DNA of 64,000 nucleotides from Ferruginibacter albus (GTDB taxonomy: Bacteria; Bacteroidota; Bacteroidia; Chitinophagales; Chitinophagaceae), in contig NZ_CP083388.1 of the NCBI RefSeq assembly GCF_020042285.1, positions 682,001-746,000 of the forward strand, in the 5' to 3' direction. Each line of letters begins with the position of its first letter. The stretch's first letter is position 1. The position numbers were made by a program, and so were the translations under genes. Of the stretch, positions 39,548-49,319 are shown one piece after another. Below the pieces are notes generated by a model. It saw only the letters and a program-made list of their open reading frames with translations. It did not search any database and was not told the origin of the DNA.

Positions 39548-41188
39548 ATGAGCAATTTAAGCATACAAGGAAATATCGTAGACATCTTTAATAAAGAAAT
39601 TTATTATGGAGAAGTAATTGTTGAAAACGGAAAGATTAAACACCTTAAAAAGACTTCTAATTCAAAACTCACAACTGCCAACTATATTTTACCCGGTTTT
39701 ACCGATGCGCATGTTCATATTGAAAGTTCCATGTTAGTGCCTTCTGAATTTGCACGCTTGGCTGTTGTGCATGGAACGGTTAGTACGATTAGTGATCCTC
39801 ATGAAATTGCCAATGTATGTGGAATGGAAGGCGTTCAGTTTATGATCGACAATGGAAAGACAGTGCCTTTCAAATTTAATTTTGGTGCGCCGAGTTGTGT
39901 GCCTGCTACAATATTTGAAACAGCAGGCGCTGCGCTTGATTCAAAAGATGTAGATGAATTGCTGAAGCAAGATGATATTCGTTATTTAAGTGAAATGATG
40001 AACTTCCCCGGAGTATTGTTCAAGGACGAAGAAGTGATGAAAAAAATCGCATCAGCAAAAAAATACAATAAACCTGTTGATGGACATGCGCCGGGATTAA
40101 GAGGAGAACAAGCAAAACAATACATTGATGCTGGCATCAGTACCGATCACGAATGTTTTACTAAAGAAGAAGCGTTGGATAAATTAAAATACGGCATGAA
40201 GATCTTGATTCGTGAAGGAAGCGCTGCTAAAAACTTTGAAGCATTGATCGATCTGCTAAATGATTATCCAAAGGAGATAATGTTTTGCAGTGATGATAAA
40301 CACCCGGATAGTTTGATGGAAGGACATATCAATCAATTGTGTGCAAGAGCAGTGGCTAAAGGGATTGATGTGTTTAAAGTGTTACAGGCTGCTTGTATCA
40401 ATCCAACAGTGCACTATAAAACAGGTGTTGGATTGTTAAGAGAAAATGATAATGCTGACTTTATTGTAGCAGAAGATTTGATCAATTTTAAGATTCTAAA
40501 AACATATATTAATGGTGAATTGGTTGCAGAAAATGGCGACTCACTAATTAAAACATCTACCTCGGAAATTATTAATTACTTTGATTGCAAAGGAAAAGCA
40601 ATTGAGGATTTTAAATTTTCTATTGCTGATTTATCAACGCAAACTCTGCCTGTTATTGAAGCATTGGATGGGCAACTGATCACCAATAAATTGAATCTAT
40701 CTCCCAAAATCATAAATGATGAAATTGTAAGTGATGTTGAAAAAGATGTATTGAAAATGGTAGTGGTTAACCGTTACAAAAATGCAGTGATCGCAAAATC
40801 TTTTGTAAAGAATTTCGGGTTAAAACAAGGCGCCATTGCATCATCTGTTGCACACGATAGTCACAATATTATTGCGGTAGGAGTGGATGATGAAAGTTTG
40901 TGCAAAGCTGTCAATCTTATTATAAAAGAAAAAGGTGGAGTAAGCGCAATAAGTAAAGCGAATGACAAGATCCTTGCCCTGCCAGTTGCAGGCTTAATGA
41001 GCAATAAGGACGGGTATGAAATTGCGAAAGAATATACAGCTATTGATAAAGTGGTAAAGGAAGAATTAAATTCAACATTAGCTTCACCATTTATGACGCT
41101 ATCGTTTATGGCTTTATTAGTAATTCCGCATTTGAAACTGAGCGATTTAGGTTTGTTTGATGGAGACAGTTTTCAGTTTGTAAAATAG
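39548..41188 (+). CDS. ade: Adenine deaminase
   Basis: Amidohydrolase converting adenine to hypoxanthine with release of ammonia (purine salvage). The metal motif is [20 protein letters not shown], followed by [15 protein letters not shown] and [10 protein letters not shown]. Length 546 aa is in the family range, longer than eukaryotic adenosine deaminases, fitting the bacterial Ade type. It lies 51 bases upstream of the aminotransferase gene. Confidence 0.93.
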   Translation: MSNLSIQGNIVDIFNKEIYYGEVIVENGKIKHLKKTSNSKLTTANYILPGFTDAHVHIESSMLVPSEFARLAVVHGTVSTISDPHEIANVCGMEGVQFMIDNGKTVPFKFNFGAPSCVPATIFETAGAALDSKDVDELLKQDDIRYLSEMMNFPGVLFKDEEVMKKIASAKKYNKPVDGHAPGLRGEQAKQYIDAGISTDHECFTKEEALDKLKYGMKILIREGSAAKNFEALIDLLNDYPKEIMFCSDDKHPDSLMEGHINQLCARAVAKGIDVFKVLQAACINPTVHYKTGVGLLRENDNADFIVAEDLINFKILKTYINGELVAENGDSLIKTSTSEIINYFDCKGKAIEDFKFSIADLSTQTLPVIEALDGQLITNKLNLSPKIINDEIVSDVEKDVLKMVVVNRYKNAVIAKSFVKNFGLKQGAIASSVAHDSHNIIAVGVDDESLCKAVNLIIKEKGGVSAISKANDKILALPVAGLMSNKDGYEIAKEYTAIDKVVKEELNSTLASPFMTLSFMALLVIPHLKLSDLGLFDGDSFQFVK

Positions 41189-41204
41189 TAACTGCCATTA
41201 CCTT

Positions 41205-41235
41205 TTTGCCTTTTACCATTTACAGTTTACCTTTG
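41205..41235 (+). promoter_or_regulatory. Promoter of the aminotransferase gene (near-leaderless)
   Basis: TTTG (41205-41208), 19 bases, TACCTTTG (41228-41235). The ATG is at 41240, only 4 bases beyond the -7 box, so transcription would start at or just before the start codon. Confidence 0.6.
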
Positions 41236-41239
41236 CGGT

Positions 41240-42466
41240 ATGTTATCAATTAGTCATAGGGGCAAGATGATGCCACCGTCTCCCATTCGTAAATTAGTAC
41301 CGTTTGCTGAAGCCGCTAAAACGAAAGGAATTACTGTTTACCATCTTAATATCGGTCAGCCGGATATAGAAACGCCAAAGCCTGTTTTGGATGCGGTTCG
41401 TAATTTTAATTTTAAAGTGTTAGAATATAGTCATAGTGCGGGTAACGAAAGCTATCGCAAAAAATTAGTAACCTATTATGCTCGTGTTGGTATTGAATTA
41501 ACATCAGAACAAATTATAGTTACAACAGGAGCCAGCGAAGCTATATTGTTTGGTTTCTTGGCTTGCTTCGATCCGGAAGATGAGATCATAATTCCGGAAC
41601 CTTTTTATGCCAACTATCACGCTTTTGCTGTGTCAACGGGCGTAAATGTAATTCCTGTTACTTCTAATATTGAAAGCGGTTTTGCATTGCCAACAATTGA
41701 AGAAATTGAAAAGAAAATAACTCCACGTACAAAAGCAATTTTGATATGTAATCCTAATAATCCTACCGGTTACGTGTACACTGAACAGGAAATGTTACAA
41801 TTGAGAGATTTAATTCTTCGCCATAACATCTATTTGTTCTCTGATGAGGCTTATCGTGAATTTTGTTACGAAGGAAAACATTTTAGTGCAATGTATTTAA
41901 AAGGTGTAGATGATAATGTGATCTTGATTGATAGTATTAGTAAACGTTACAGCGCTTGTGGTGGACGTATCGGGGCTTTCATTACAAAGAATAAAGCAGT
42001 ATTGGATACGATCATGAAGTTTGCGCAAGCAAGATTGAGTCCTCCTGAATTTGCACAATTGGCTGGAGAAGCTGCTGTTGATCTGCCATCAACTTATTTT
42101 GATACTACCAAGACAGAATATAAAAAGAGGAGAGATCTGATCGTGAAAAGATTGTCTGCCATGGAGGGTGTGATCTGTACAAATCCCGGCGGCGCTTTTT
42201 ATGTAATGGCAAAATTACCGATCGATGATTGTGATAATTTTTGCAAATGGTTGTTGAAAGATTTCAGTTATAACAAGCAGACTGTAATGTTAGCGCCTGC
42301 AACAGGCTTTTATGAAACACAGGGATTAGGTAAGCAAGAAGTTCGACTGGCCTATGTTTTAAACTGCGATGCGATCAATGCGGCAATGGATTGCTTGGAA
42401 AAAGCATTAGAACAATATCCACATAAAGAAAAGACAGTAAAACAAACTGCTTCATTAAGTATTTAA
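41240..42466 (+). CDS. Class I/II aminotransferase (AspB-like), PLP-dependent
   Basis: A 408-aa PLP-dependent aminotransferase. The PLP lysine lies in DSISKRYSACGGRIGA; the substrate/cofactor loop is NPNNPTGYVYTEQEM. Related enzymes act on aspartate or aromatic/branched-chain amino acids; the substrate is not resolved. A near-leaderless promoter lies directly upstream. A terminator at the 3' end is shared with the convergent lipoprotein gene. Confidence 0.88.
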   Translation: MLSISHRGKMMPPSPIRKLVPFAEAAKTKGITVYHLNIGQPDIETPKPVLDAVRNFNFKVLEYSHSAGNESYRKKLVTYYARVGIELTSEQIIVTTGASEAILFGFLACFDPEDEIIIPEPFYANYHAFAVSTGVNVIPVTSNIESGFALPTIEEIEKKITPRTKAILICNPNNPTGYVYTEQEMLQLRDLILRHNIYLFSDEAYREFCYEGKHFSAMYLKGVDDNVILIDSISKRYSACGGRIGAFITKNKAVLDTIMKFAQARLSPPEFAQLAGEAAVDLPSTYFDTTKTEYKKRRDLIVKRLSAMEGVICTNPGGAFYVMAKLPIDDCDNFCKWLLKDFSYNKQTVMLAPATGFYETQGLGKQEVRLAYVLNCDAINAAMDCLEKALEQYPHKEKTVKQTASLSI

Positions 42467-42483
42467 AAATTAAACAACATACT

Positions 42484-42512
42484 AAAAGCCTCTATAGTTT
42501 ATAGAGGCTTTT
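42484..42512. terminator. Bidirectional terminator
   Basis: AAAAGCCTCTATA/TATAGAGGCTTTT stem of 13 bp with a 3-base loop; works for both convergent genes. Confidence 0.85.
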
Positions 42513-43713
42513 TAATTTCATCAGCATTGATAATAGTATAATAGATCTTCTGGTTATTTTTCCAGGCTACTACTGTTTTATTATTGGCAAAGCTTTTTAT
42601 AACAGGGTAGGATGCATGTATATTGGAAGCTGTAGCATCTTTTGTGAAGATCTTATCGCCATCAATTCTATCCAATACAATTTTATAATAAACAGAATCT
42701 CCTTCCTGTATCATTTCATTATATGCAATAAGTCTTGAGTTGTCAGCAGTCAAGCATAATTGGATATTTCTTCCATTACTGCTTAGTTGTTTTTTTACAA
42801 CAGTTTGATTGGTGTTATTCAATTCGCCATAATACACTCCTTTTTGTGAAGCGCCTGTAAACCATGTTGCATACGTTGCGTTTGCAGTAGTTACAACACC
42901 CGGGCCATTGTGCGGACAAGCCATAATATTCCAATCATCTTTACTGAAAGATACAGGATTGCTGAATGTTTTTCCATTGTCTGATGAAGTGCTTACTGAC
43001 ATGTCTCTTATCGAATCATTAATAATATCTCGATAAACAATGCTTATCTTATTTGCATTACAACTGATAGCCGTTCTGCAACATTCACAGGCAATGGAAT
43101 CAACCAACACTTCATTGGTAAAACCATTGTTGCCATTAGCGGAGGCAAACTTTACAGGTCTGCCTGATTTATTAGTCGAAGCATCTAACCAGCAAGCGCC
43201 AATTTCGCCATTGCTTAAACGTGTAATGCTTGCAAAAGAATGGCTGCCATTGGCAGCAGTATCCGCATGAATGCAACGCGGCGCAGTCCAGGTTTTACCT
43301 TTGTCAGAAGTTTGAATGAATGCTATAAAGCCTGCCCATTCATTTTCTTTTGTAGATGCTTCCACTTCATACACTGCTACGATGCTTCCATCTCCTTTAA
43401 CAGCAATCTTGGGCATGCCTTCTTCGTGTAAGGCTGCCCGCTGGTCTATCGGAATATTTATAGGGGATAAAAACTTTGATGAAGAAGTATCAAAGAAACA
43501 AAAGAAAAAATACTTCTTTCCGGTTGAATCCGTTTCACACCAGCTGATAACAGGATTATTTTTTTCATCAGTTGTTAAATAAACACAGGTTGCATTATTA
43601 GTTGCAGAAGAAAGCTGTATTGTATTTGTAGTTTCTGTTGTCGTTGCAACATGTTCATTGCAAGATTGCAACAACCAAACACTTGCTACAAGCAGCAAAA
43701 TATATTTTCTCAT
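42499..43713 (-). CDS. Lipoprotein with BNR/sialidase-like repeats, TonB-linked
   Basis: A 404-aa lipoprotein (signal peptide with lipobox LLQSCN). The body has BNR/Asp-box-like repeats (SDKGKTWTAP near residues 135-144, SSDNGKTFSNP). A Cys cluster (DSIACECCRTAISC near residue 208) and CPHNGPG (near 265) may bind metal. Its start overlaps the TonB receptor stop by 4 bases, so it is the third gene of that operon. Confidence 0.78.
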   Translation of the reverse strand: MRKYILLLVASVWLLQSCNEHVATTTETTNTIQLSSATNNATCVYLTTDEKNNPVISWCETDSTGKKYFFFCFFDTSSSKFLSPINIPIDQRAALHEEGMPKIAVKGDGSIVAVYEVEASTKENEWAGFIAFIQTSDKGKTWTAPRCIHADTAANGSHSFASITRLSNGEIGACWLDASTNKSGRPVKFASANGNNGFTNEVLVDSIACECCRTAISCNANKISIVYRDIINDSIRDMSVSTSSDNGKTFSNPVSFSKDDWNIMACPHNGPGVVTTANATYATWFTGASQKGVYYGELNNTNQTVVKKQLSSNGRNIQLCLTADNSRLIAYNEMIQEGDSVYYKIVLDRIDGDKIFTKDATASNIHASYPVIKSFANNKTVVAWKNNQKIYYTIINADEIKKPL

Positions 43714-46064
43714 TTTATAAAATTGTATTTAAGTTTTATACCTCCGTAATAGTTAATGCCGGGAGAAGGATTGTACCATGCAGCAGGCGTACCATTTGCA
43801 TCTGCATTCAAACTTATTAACGAACTGTATTTTGTATCCAATGCATTATTTACTCCTGCAAAAACATCTATTCCAAATCTGCCTATGCTTTTTTTATATC
43901 CCAACTTTGCATTCAATAATGAATACGCATTGGAGTAAGCTGTATTCGCATCGTTCATTGGCGCTTTGGCATAAGAATAATAAACGATATTAAAATAAAC
44001 ACCTTGTTTCATCTCCAGGTCAACACCTGCAACAAATGTAAAGGGAATTACACCGGTAACATCTTTTCCCGAATTATCAGCCTTTACAACACTATAAGTG
44101 TTCCAGTCAAATGTTTCAACCTGGTAGGTTTTAAATTTGTAGTTATTAGCTGTAATGCTTATCCATGGCTTTAATAATGAAATGTTTTTTCTTTTATCAT
44201 TAGTAAAGATGTATGATAACAATGCTTCAATTCCTTTCTGATCCGTTGAACCGGCGTTCCTGTAAGATGTAGTGCCATACTGCGTTGCCACAGGTACAAT
44301 GGCATTGGTTAATAATAGTTGGTATGCTGATATATCATAGCTTAACTTATCTTTTAATAAACTCCCTCTTACACCAACTTCATAGTTTACTCCATCTTCC
44401 GGTTTGATAGTAGTATTGAGTGTGCCGTCAAAATTATTTATCTCCCAGGATGGTGGAGGAGAATAACCATAACTGATACTTGCATGTGCAGCTAGGTTCT
44501 CGTTAATTTGTTTTACCAATCCAATGCGTGGAGAAAGCTTTGCAGCAAAGTCTATAGTACCTGTGTAGTTTGTATGACCTGAGTCCTGCAACAGGTCTGT
44601 TATATCGTAAGAGAGTTTATTATAGCTGGCTCCCAACGTAAGAAATATCTTATGAGGAAGATCGAAATCGGCCTGCGCAAAAATGATATTAGAAGTAGAC
44701 ATCATGATCATATTTTGTGTGAGCTTGCCCGTTTCCGGCCAAGTACCTGCAGAATCGTTGGTGATTTGAAATGTATTATCAAACTGGTGCTGGTATTGGT
44801 ATTCATCACCCAATGTAAAACGTGCTTTCACATTGCCAAAGGCTGGTGAAAAAACAAATTTTGTTCGGGCGCCATATCCTCCGGTGCTTTCTTTTAAATA
44901 ACCATTGTAAGAAACGCTTTCTCCATAAGGATGATCCAATGTTTGGAAAGAACCATAAGCGCCTGTTGTATTTTGAAACTTATCTGAAAAACGATACACC
45001 TGCGAAACGCCAAGTATCGTATAATCATATTTTTTTACCGATGTTTTGTTGTCTTTACAAAACTGTACTGCTTTCTTGGGATCCTGTGCAAGCTCAGCGC
45101 TGTCAAGCGCTCCCGCAATACCAAAGCCACCTGTTGCATGATTCACTAAAAAGTTTACTGTTCTCTTTTCATCAGGAAAAACCTGCGCAAAAATGTTTAC
45201 TGCATCTTTTTTTGCCCACTCATTTTCTCTGTAACCATCGTAACGTTGACTTACCACATTAGCAGCTACATTAAAATTACTTCCTGCTGTTTTATAAGTA
45301 GTTGTAAAGCGACTTAATCCATAAGAGCCGCCGGTGTAGCCTGTTTCCAGTTCGTTTTGTCCATAAGCAGCTTTATCACTTTTAAAAAGTATTACTCCGC
45401 CGTTGCCCGAGCCATACAAGCTTGCAGACGGTCCTTTTAAAATTTCAATGCTGCCTAACATCACCGGGTCAACATCAACACCATGCGATGCTGTACCATC
45501 AGGTGAGGAAAGCGGAATGTCATTCCAGTATAATTTTACATTTCGTATTCCCCATGGGTCACTGATAACACTACCTCTAATAGAGATCCTGAAATCACCT
45601 TGTGCAGCGGTTTCCATCTTTACACCGGGTACGGTATTTACAGCAGAAAGAATATCAATATTATTTCCTCGTTGAATATCGGCTGCTTTTAATAAGCCGA
45701 TAGAACCTGCTGTTTCAGACAGCTTGCGATTGGTTTCGTAACCTGTAACAGTAACGGAAGAAAGGTTAGTAACGGTTGATGCCAGTTCGATATTAATGAA
45801 ATCTGTTTTTTTAGTGATGGTTAATTCCTGTGGCTCGTATCCAATGTTGGATATAGTGATTGATCGAATATCATTTTCACTATTAATGTCAAACTCGCCA
45901 TTGGCAATAGTTTGTGTGGATGTTTTTGTTCCTGTAACAATAACAGTGGCGCCTTGCAAAGGAGCACCTGTCTCTTTATCGGTAATCTTTCCTTTAATGC
46001 TATTTTGAGAATAACCTGTAGCTGTAGCAATGGTAACTACAAGTAGTAATAATAATTTTTTCAT
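43710..46064 (-). CDS. TonB-dependent receptor
   Basis: The frame is open to 46127, but the ATG at 46064 gives a proper signal peptide (MKKLLLLLVVTIATATGYSQ), so it is chosen (784 aa). A CarboxypepD_reg-like domain (about 22-95) precedes a plug with FRISIRGSVISDPWGIRNVK and EILKGPSASLYGSGNGGVILF, then a long outer-membrane barrel. Such receptors take up siderophores, vitamins, metals or glycans across the outer membrane by TonB energy. The structured leader at 46077-46157 lies directly upstream. Confidence 0.88.
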   Translation of the reverse strand: MKKLLLLLVVTIATATGYSQNSIKGKITDKETGAPLQGATVIVTGTKTSTQTIANGEFDINSENDIRSITISNIGYEPQELTITKKTDFINIELASTVTNLSSVTVTGYETNRKLSETAGSIGLLKAADIQRGNNIDILSAVNTVPGVKMETAAQGDFRISIRGSVISDPWGIRNVKLYWNDIPLSSPDGTASHGVDVDPVMLGSIEILKGPSASLYGSGNGGVILFKSDKAAYGQNELETGYTGGSYGLSRFTTTYKTAGSNFNVAANVVSQRYDGYRENEWAKKDAVNIFAQVFPDEKRTVNFLVNHATGGFGIAGALDSAELAQDPKKAVQFCKDNKTSVKKYDYTILGVSQVYRFSDKFQNTTGAYGSFQTLDHPYGESVSYNGYLKESTGGYGARTKFVFSPAFGNVKARFTLGDEYQYQHQFDNTFQITNDSAGTWPETGKLTQNMIMMSTSNIIFAQADFDLPHKIFLTLGASYNKLSYDITDLLQDSGHTNYTGTIDFAAKLSPRIGLVKQINENLAAHASISYGYSPPPSWEINNFDGTLNTTIKPEDGVNYEVGVRGSLLKDKLSYDISAYQLLLTNAIVPVATQYGTTSYRNAGSTDQKGIEALLSYIFTNDKRKNISLLKPWISITANNYKFKTYQVETFDWNTYSVVKADNSGKDVTGVIPFTFVAGVDLEMKQGVYFNIVYYSYAKAPMNDANTAYSNAYSLLNAKLGYKKSIGRFGIDVFAGVNNALDTKYSSLISLNADANGTPAAWYNPSPGINYYGGIKLKYNFIK

Positions 46065-46076
46065 TAACCGGTGTTT

Positions 46077-46157
46077 ATAAAGGATGCAGTAATTATGATT
46101 GAGATATTTATGAATACTCAAGCACAAAGCAGTATGCCTTTAACGGGCATCCTTTAT
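46077..46157 (-). promoter_or_regulatory. Structured leader before the TonB receptor; candidate cis-regulatory RNA
   Basis: An 11-bp perfect pairing, ATAAAGGATGC (46077-46087) with GCATCCTTTAT (46147-46157), encloses an inner hairpin around TTGAG...CTCAA (46099-46121). It lies directly before the receptor start. No cobalamin, FMN or other known riboswitch consensus was recognised. A regulatory RNA is an inference. Confidence 0.45.
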
Positions 46158-46215
46158 TGTTATTGCTGTTGTTGAAGTAGCATAGTTATAGTTACTATGC
46201 AGTAATAATGTTGAA

Positions 46216-46650
46216 TTAACTCAACATTCCCGGAGGATGAAAAAAGGAGCGGGGCATTTTTCTTTCTTTATTTACAGAAAGAAAAGGATATTTTATTTTA
46301 TCGTTGTTGATAAACTTTACTGCAGGTAATACAGGAAAGAAAGATCTGGAAGAAAGAACAATATCATTGTTCTTGTTTTCAGATTGATTGTCGGCGTTTT
46401 TGTTACGTTCTTCCTGTTGCAGTTTTCGCATCATCTGGCATTTGCCGTTACAATGCATTTTAGGATTTGCTTTGTTTATACAAGTCTTGGCATAGCTGTT
46501 CGTATTCGTTAGGTAATCAGCCATAACCATTATGCCGCTAAAGCTTTGCATAAAAAGCGCTGCAAAAAATATGCATGCAATGAATTGACGATATAAGCTA
46601 TCTGTTTTCAAAATTTCCGCGAAATTAATGGTGTTATGCCTGAAAATCAC
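46216..46650 (-). CDS. Small membrane protein with Cys-rich metal-like motif
   Basis: A 144-aa protein with one transmembrane helix (about 24-44) and a Cys-rich stretch, KTCINKANPKMHCNGKCQM (about 55-73), with three Cys and one His in a short span. Proteins with this CxxxKxxxKxxCNGKCxM pattern precede TonB receptors in some Bacteroidota genomes, suggesting metal handling. It lies upstream of the TonB receptor in the same orientation. The start is not certain. Confidence 0.55.
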   Translation of the reverse strand: MIFRHNTINFAEILKTDSLYRQFIACIFFAALFMQSFSGIMVMADYLTNTNSYAKTCINKANPKMHCNGKCQMMRKLQQEERNKNADNQSENKNNDIVLSSRSFFPVLPAVKFINNDKIKYPFLSVNKERKMPRSFFHPPGMLS

Positions 46651-46833
46651 TTTTATGTCTGGTTATTTAACGGAATACTTTAAAAATTGGTTGCCACGAG
46701 GTAAAAAGCTTTTAAAGAACAGGGGTTTTCTTGTTCTTTATAAGTTCAGGATTTAAAATAGAAGTAAAAAATCTGTTCTTCCTGTAACCTTTTTAGCCAT
46801 CGGTTACTCTATTTAAGTATAAAAACTAAAACA

Positions 46834-47217
46834 ATGGAAAATATTCGTTCAAACCAGGCAATGCTGCCTACGTATAATTTATTGAGGATAACATTCAGTG
46901 TTGTGCCGATCGTTGCGGGGCTTGATAAGTTCACTAATATATTAACCAACTGGGAGCAATATTTAAATCCAAACATTACAGGTATCTTGCCATTTTCGCC
47001 TCATGTATTTATGATGATAGTAGGCGTTATTGAGATTATTGCAGGCGTTATTGTTTTTCGTAAAGCTGCTGTTGGAGCATTGATCGTAGCAGCATGGCTT
47101 ACTTTGATTGCGCTGACATTGCTTGCAAGCGGGCATTTTTTAGATGTTGCTGTTAGAGACCTTGTAATGGCCATTAGTGCTTATTCATTAGCGCAACTAT
47201 CTAAATTTGTACTATAA
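46834..47217 (+). CDS. DoxX-like membrane protein
   Basis: A 127-aa protein with about four transmembrane helices (VVPIVAGLDKF, VIEIIAGVIVF, AALIVAAWLTLIALTLLASG, MAISAYSL). DoxX-like proteins are inner-membrane proteins linked to redox or thiosulfate/quinone chemistry; the role here is unknown. It ends 12 bases before the ECF sigma ATG and is likely co-transcribed with it. Confidence 0.7.
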   Translation: MENIRSNQAMLPTYNLLRITFSVVPIVAGLDKFTNILTNWEQYLNPNITGILPFSPHVFMMIVGVIEIIAGVIVFRKAAVGALIVAAWLTLIALTLLASGHFLDVAVRDLVMAISAYSLAQLSKFVL

Positions 47218-47228
47218 TTTATTCATTG

Positions 47229-47903
47229 ATGAAAGATGCAATGGAGCAATATTCAGATATTGAGATCATAAAGCGGGTGCTTGATGGAGAGCTGGGTTTG
47301 TTTGAGGTCCTTATTCGAAGGAATAACCCTGTTCTTTATAAAATAGGCAGAAGTTACGGCTATACGCATGAAGATACACAGGACCTGATGCAGGATACAT
47401 TTGTAGATGCATATCGTAATCTTTCTGAGTTTGAAGGTCGTTCATCATTTAAAACGTGGACAAGCAGGATAATGTTGAATAACTGTTTTCATAAAAGGCA
47501 GAAATTCACTTTTAAAAATGAGATGCCTGCTGACATTAATGATAATTCAATTCCCATGTATTCAAACAATCAAAATAATCTTGCTTATCGCTCCATTATA
47601 ACTAAAGAGCTAGGTGCTGTTATTGAAAATGCATTGCATGAATTAAATGTTGATTACAGGATGGTTTTTTCTCTTAGGGAAATAAATGGGTTTTCTGTTA
47701 AGGAGACAGCAGAGCTTTTGAGCATCAGTGAATCAAATGTAAAAACACGGCTTAATCGTGCCAAAACCATATTGCGTAAAGAAATAGAAAGATCGTATAA
47801 AGCAGAAGAGATCTATGAATTTAACCTTGTGTATTGTGATGCAATGGTGCAAAACGTAATGCAAAGATTAAAAAAACTTGCTGATGTTAAGGGTGAAAAG
47901 TAG
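47229..47903 (+). CDS. ECF-type sigma factor (second)
   Basis: A 224-aa sigma-70 family protein with region 2 (LIRRNNPVLYKIGRSYGYTH, TFVDAYRNLSEFEGRSSFKTWT) and region 4 (DYRMVFSLREINGFSVKETA, with a helix-turn-helix NVKTRLNRAKTILRKE). The frame starts at TTG 47226 but the ATG at 47229 is preferred. It follows the DoxX gene by 12 bases. No anti-sigma gene is adjacent, unlike the first ECF locus. Confidence 0.9.
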   Translation: MKDAMEQYSDIEIIKRVLDGELGLFEVLIRRNNPVLYKIGRSYGYTHEDTQDLMQDTFVDAYRNLSEFEGRSSFKTWTSRIMLNNCFHKRQKFTFKNEMPADINDNSIPMYSNNQNNLAYRSIITKELGAVIENALHELNVDYRMVFSLREINGFSVKETAELLSISESNVKTRLNRAKTILRKEIERSYKAEEIYEFNLVYCDAMVQNVMQRLKKLADVKGEK

Positions 47904-47961
47904 CTGTAAATTTTATTTTACGTTTACATAATTTGTAAGACTACTTTTGCAGAAATAACAA

Positions 47962-48549
47962 ATGAAAAAGAGAATAAAACGAACTATCCGGATCTCAAAA
48001 TATGTAATTTATAAAGAGACATTAGTTGATTATAGAGAGCACTTTTGGTCTTTTGTCGGCGCTTTCTTTGGAATTGGTTTAATTGCTTTTCTTCATTCTC
48101 AATTTTTACCTACTCTTGAAAATGTCTTTCTCATTGGATCTTTTGGCGCATCCAGTGTTTTAATTTACGGCGCTATTCAAAGCCCGTTGGCACAACCACG
48201 TAATTTAATAGGAGGACATTTAGTATCTGCTATTACCGGCGTTACCGTATTCAAATTATGTCCAACTATTATCTGGCTATCGGCACCGTTGGCAGTATCA
48301 TTGGCAATAGTTTTAATGCAGATAACAAAAACGCTTCATCCGCCCGGTGGCGCAACAGCATTAATAGCAATTATAGGAACAGAAAAAATAAAATCATTGG
48401 GGTATCTCTATGTTCTTTCCCCGGTTCTTACAGGAACGCTTATTCTTTTTATAACAGCATTGCTGTTTAATAATATGACCCCCAATAGAACTTATCCTAC
48501 CAACAGCAGGTTTACAAGGTTTTTTAAAAAGAAATTGCTCACTAAGTAA
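47962..48549 (+). CDS. HPP family membrane protein
   Basis: A 195-aa protein with four to five transmembrane helices and the HPP family core: FGASSVLIYGAIQSPLAQPR and HPPGGATALIAIIG. The HPPGG motif names the family. Members are implicated in nitrite/small-molecule transport in plants; the bacterial role is unclear. A TACTTTTG box lies at 47942-47949, just before the ATG. Confidence 0.8.
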   Translation: MKKRIKRTIRISKYVIYKETLVDYREHFWSFVGAFFGIGLIAFLHSQFLPTLENVFLIGSFGASSVLIYGAIQSPLAQPRNLIGGHLVSAITGVTVFKLCPTIIWLSAPLAVSLAIVLMQITKTLHPPGGATALIAIIGTEKIKSLGYLYVLSPVLTGTLILFITALLFNNMTPNRTYPTNSRFTRFFKKKLLTK

Positions 48550-48665
48550 TTGTATAGATAAGATAATGTGGCATAAGTTTTCAGAAAATAATCCACATAC
48601 CTGTTTATGCTGCAAGCTGTGTAACTCAATGTTTTATCTTCGCTGTTTAACAGAACAATGCATTT

Positions 48666-49277
48666 ATGATTTGGTACGAAGAAGATGTTAAGGGCGCCGA
48701 GCTACAGAGAGGGAAGTTAGCTTATGAACCGGAAACAATTTTTTACGGCAGCTCTTCTATTCGTTTATGGAATACATTATATGAAGATTTCAAAGAGTAT
48801 CGACCCATTAATTTAGGATTTGGTGGCTCTACATTGGCCGCATGCGATTGGTTTTTTGACAGACTATTAAAACCATTCAATCCCAAGCATATTGTATTTT
48901 ATGCTGGCGACAATGACTTAGGTGATGGCAGAAGCCCGGAAGAAGTATTCATCTTTTTTGAACAGTTTGTTTGCTCTCTGCAAAGAGATTTTCCCGGAGT
49001 ACCATTTTCTTTTATTTCGATCAAGCCAAGCATTGCCCGCTGGGATATCATTGATTCCATTCGTACTACCAACCAATTGATCAAAACATATATCAAAAAC
49101 AATTCCTCATATTATTATTATGTGAACATTTTTGATAGCATGCTAACGCCGGAGGGTATGCCGGTACAAGATTTGTTTGATACAGATGGTTTGCATTTGA
49201 GCGTAAAAGGGTATGACGTGTGGAAGAGTATTCTGCAAAAACATTTAGCCACGATTCTTAAAGATTCAATAATATAA
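48666..49277 (+). CDS. SGNH/GDSL hydrolase
   Basis: A 203-aa cytoplasmic SGNH hydrolase: block I FYGSSSIRLWN, the Gly of NLGFGGST, the Asn of YAGDND, and the catalytic Asp-His pair in DTDGLHLSVKGYD. It likely hydrolyses acyl esters or acetyl groups. The ATG at 48666 is used. The next gene follows on the same strand. Confidence 0.85.
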   Translation: MIWYEEDVKGAELQRGKLAYEPETIFYGSSSIRLWNTLYEDFKEYRPINLGFGGSTLAACDWFFDRLLKPFNPKHIVFYAGDNDLGDGRSPEEVFIFFEQFVCSLQRDFPGVPFSFISIKPSIARWDIIDSIRTTNQLIKTYIKNNSSYYYYVNIFDSMLTPEGMPVQDLFDTDGLHLSVKGYDVWKSILQKHLATILKDSII

Positions 49278-49319
49278 AAATATTCAGGGATGTCTTTTTT
49301 TTCTGTCACTTGCAAGCAA

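Noticed and set aside
46077-46215. Cobalamin riboswitch before the TonB receptor
   Set aside because: The conserved GCCACTG box and the other B12-box segments are absent.
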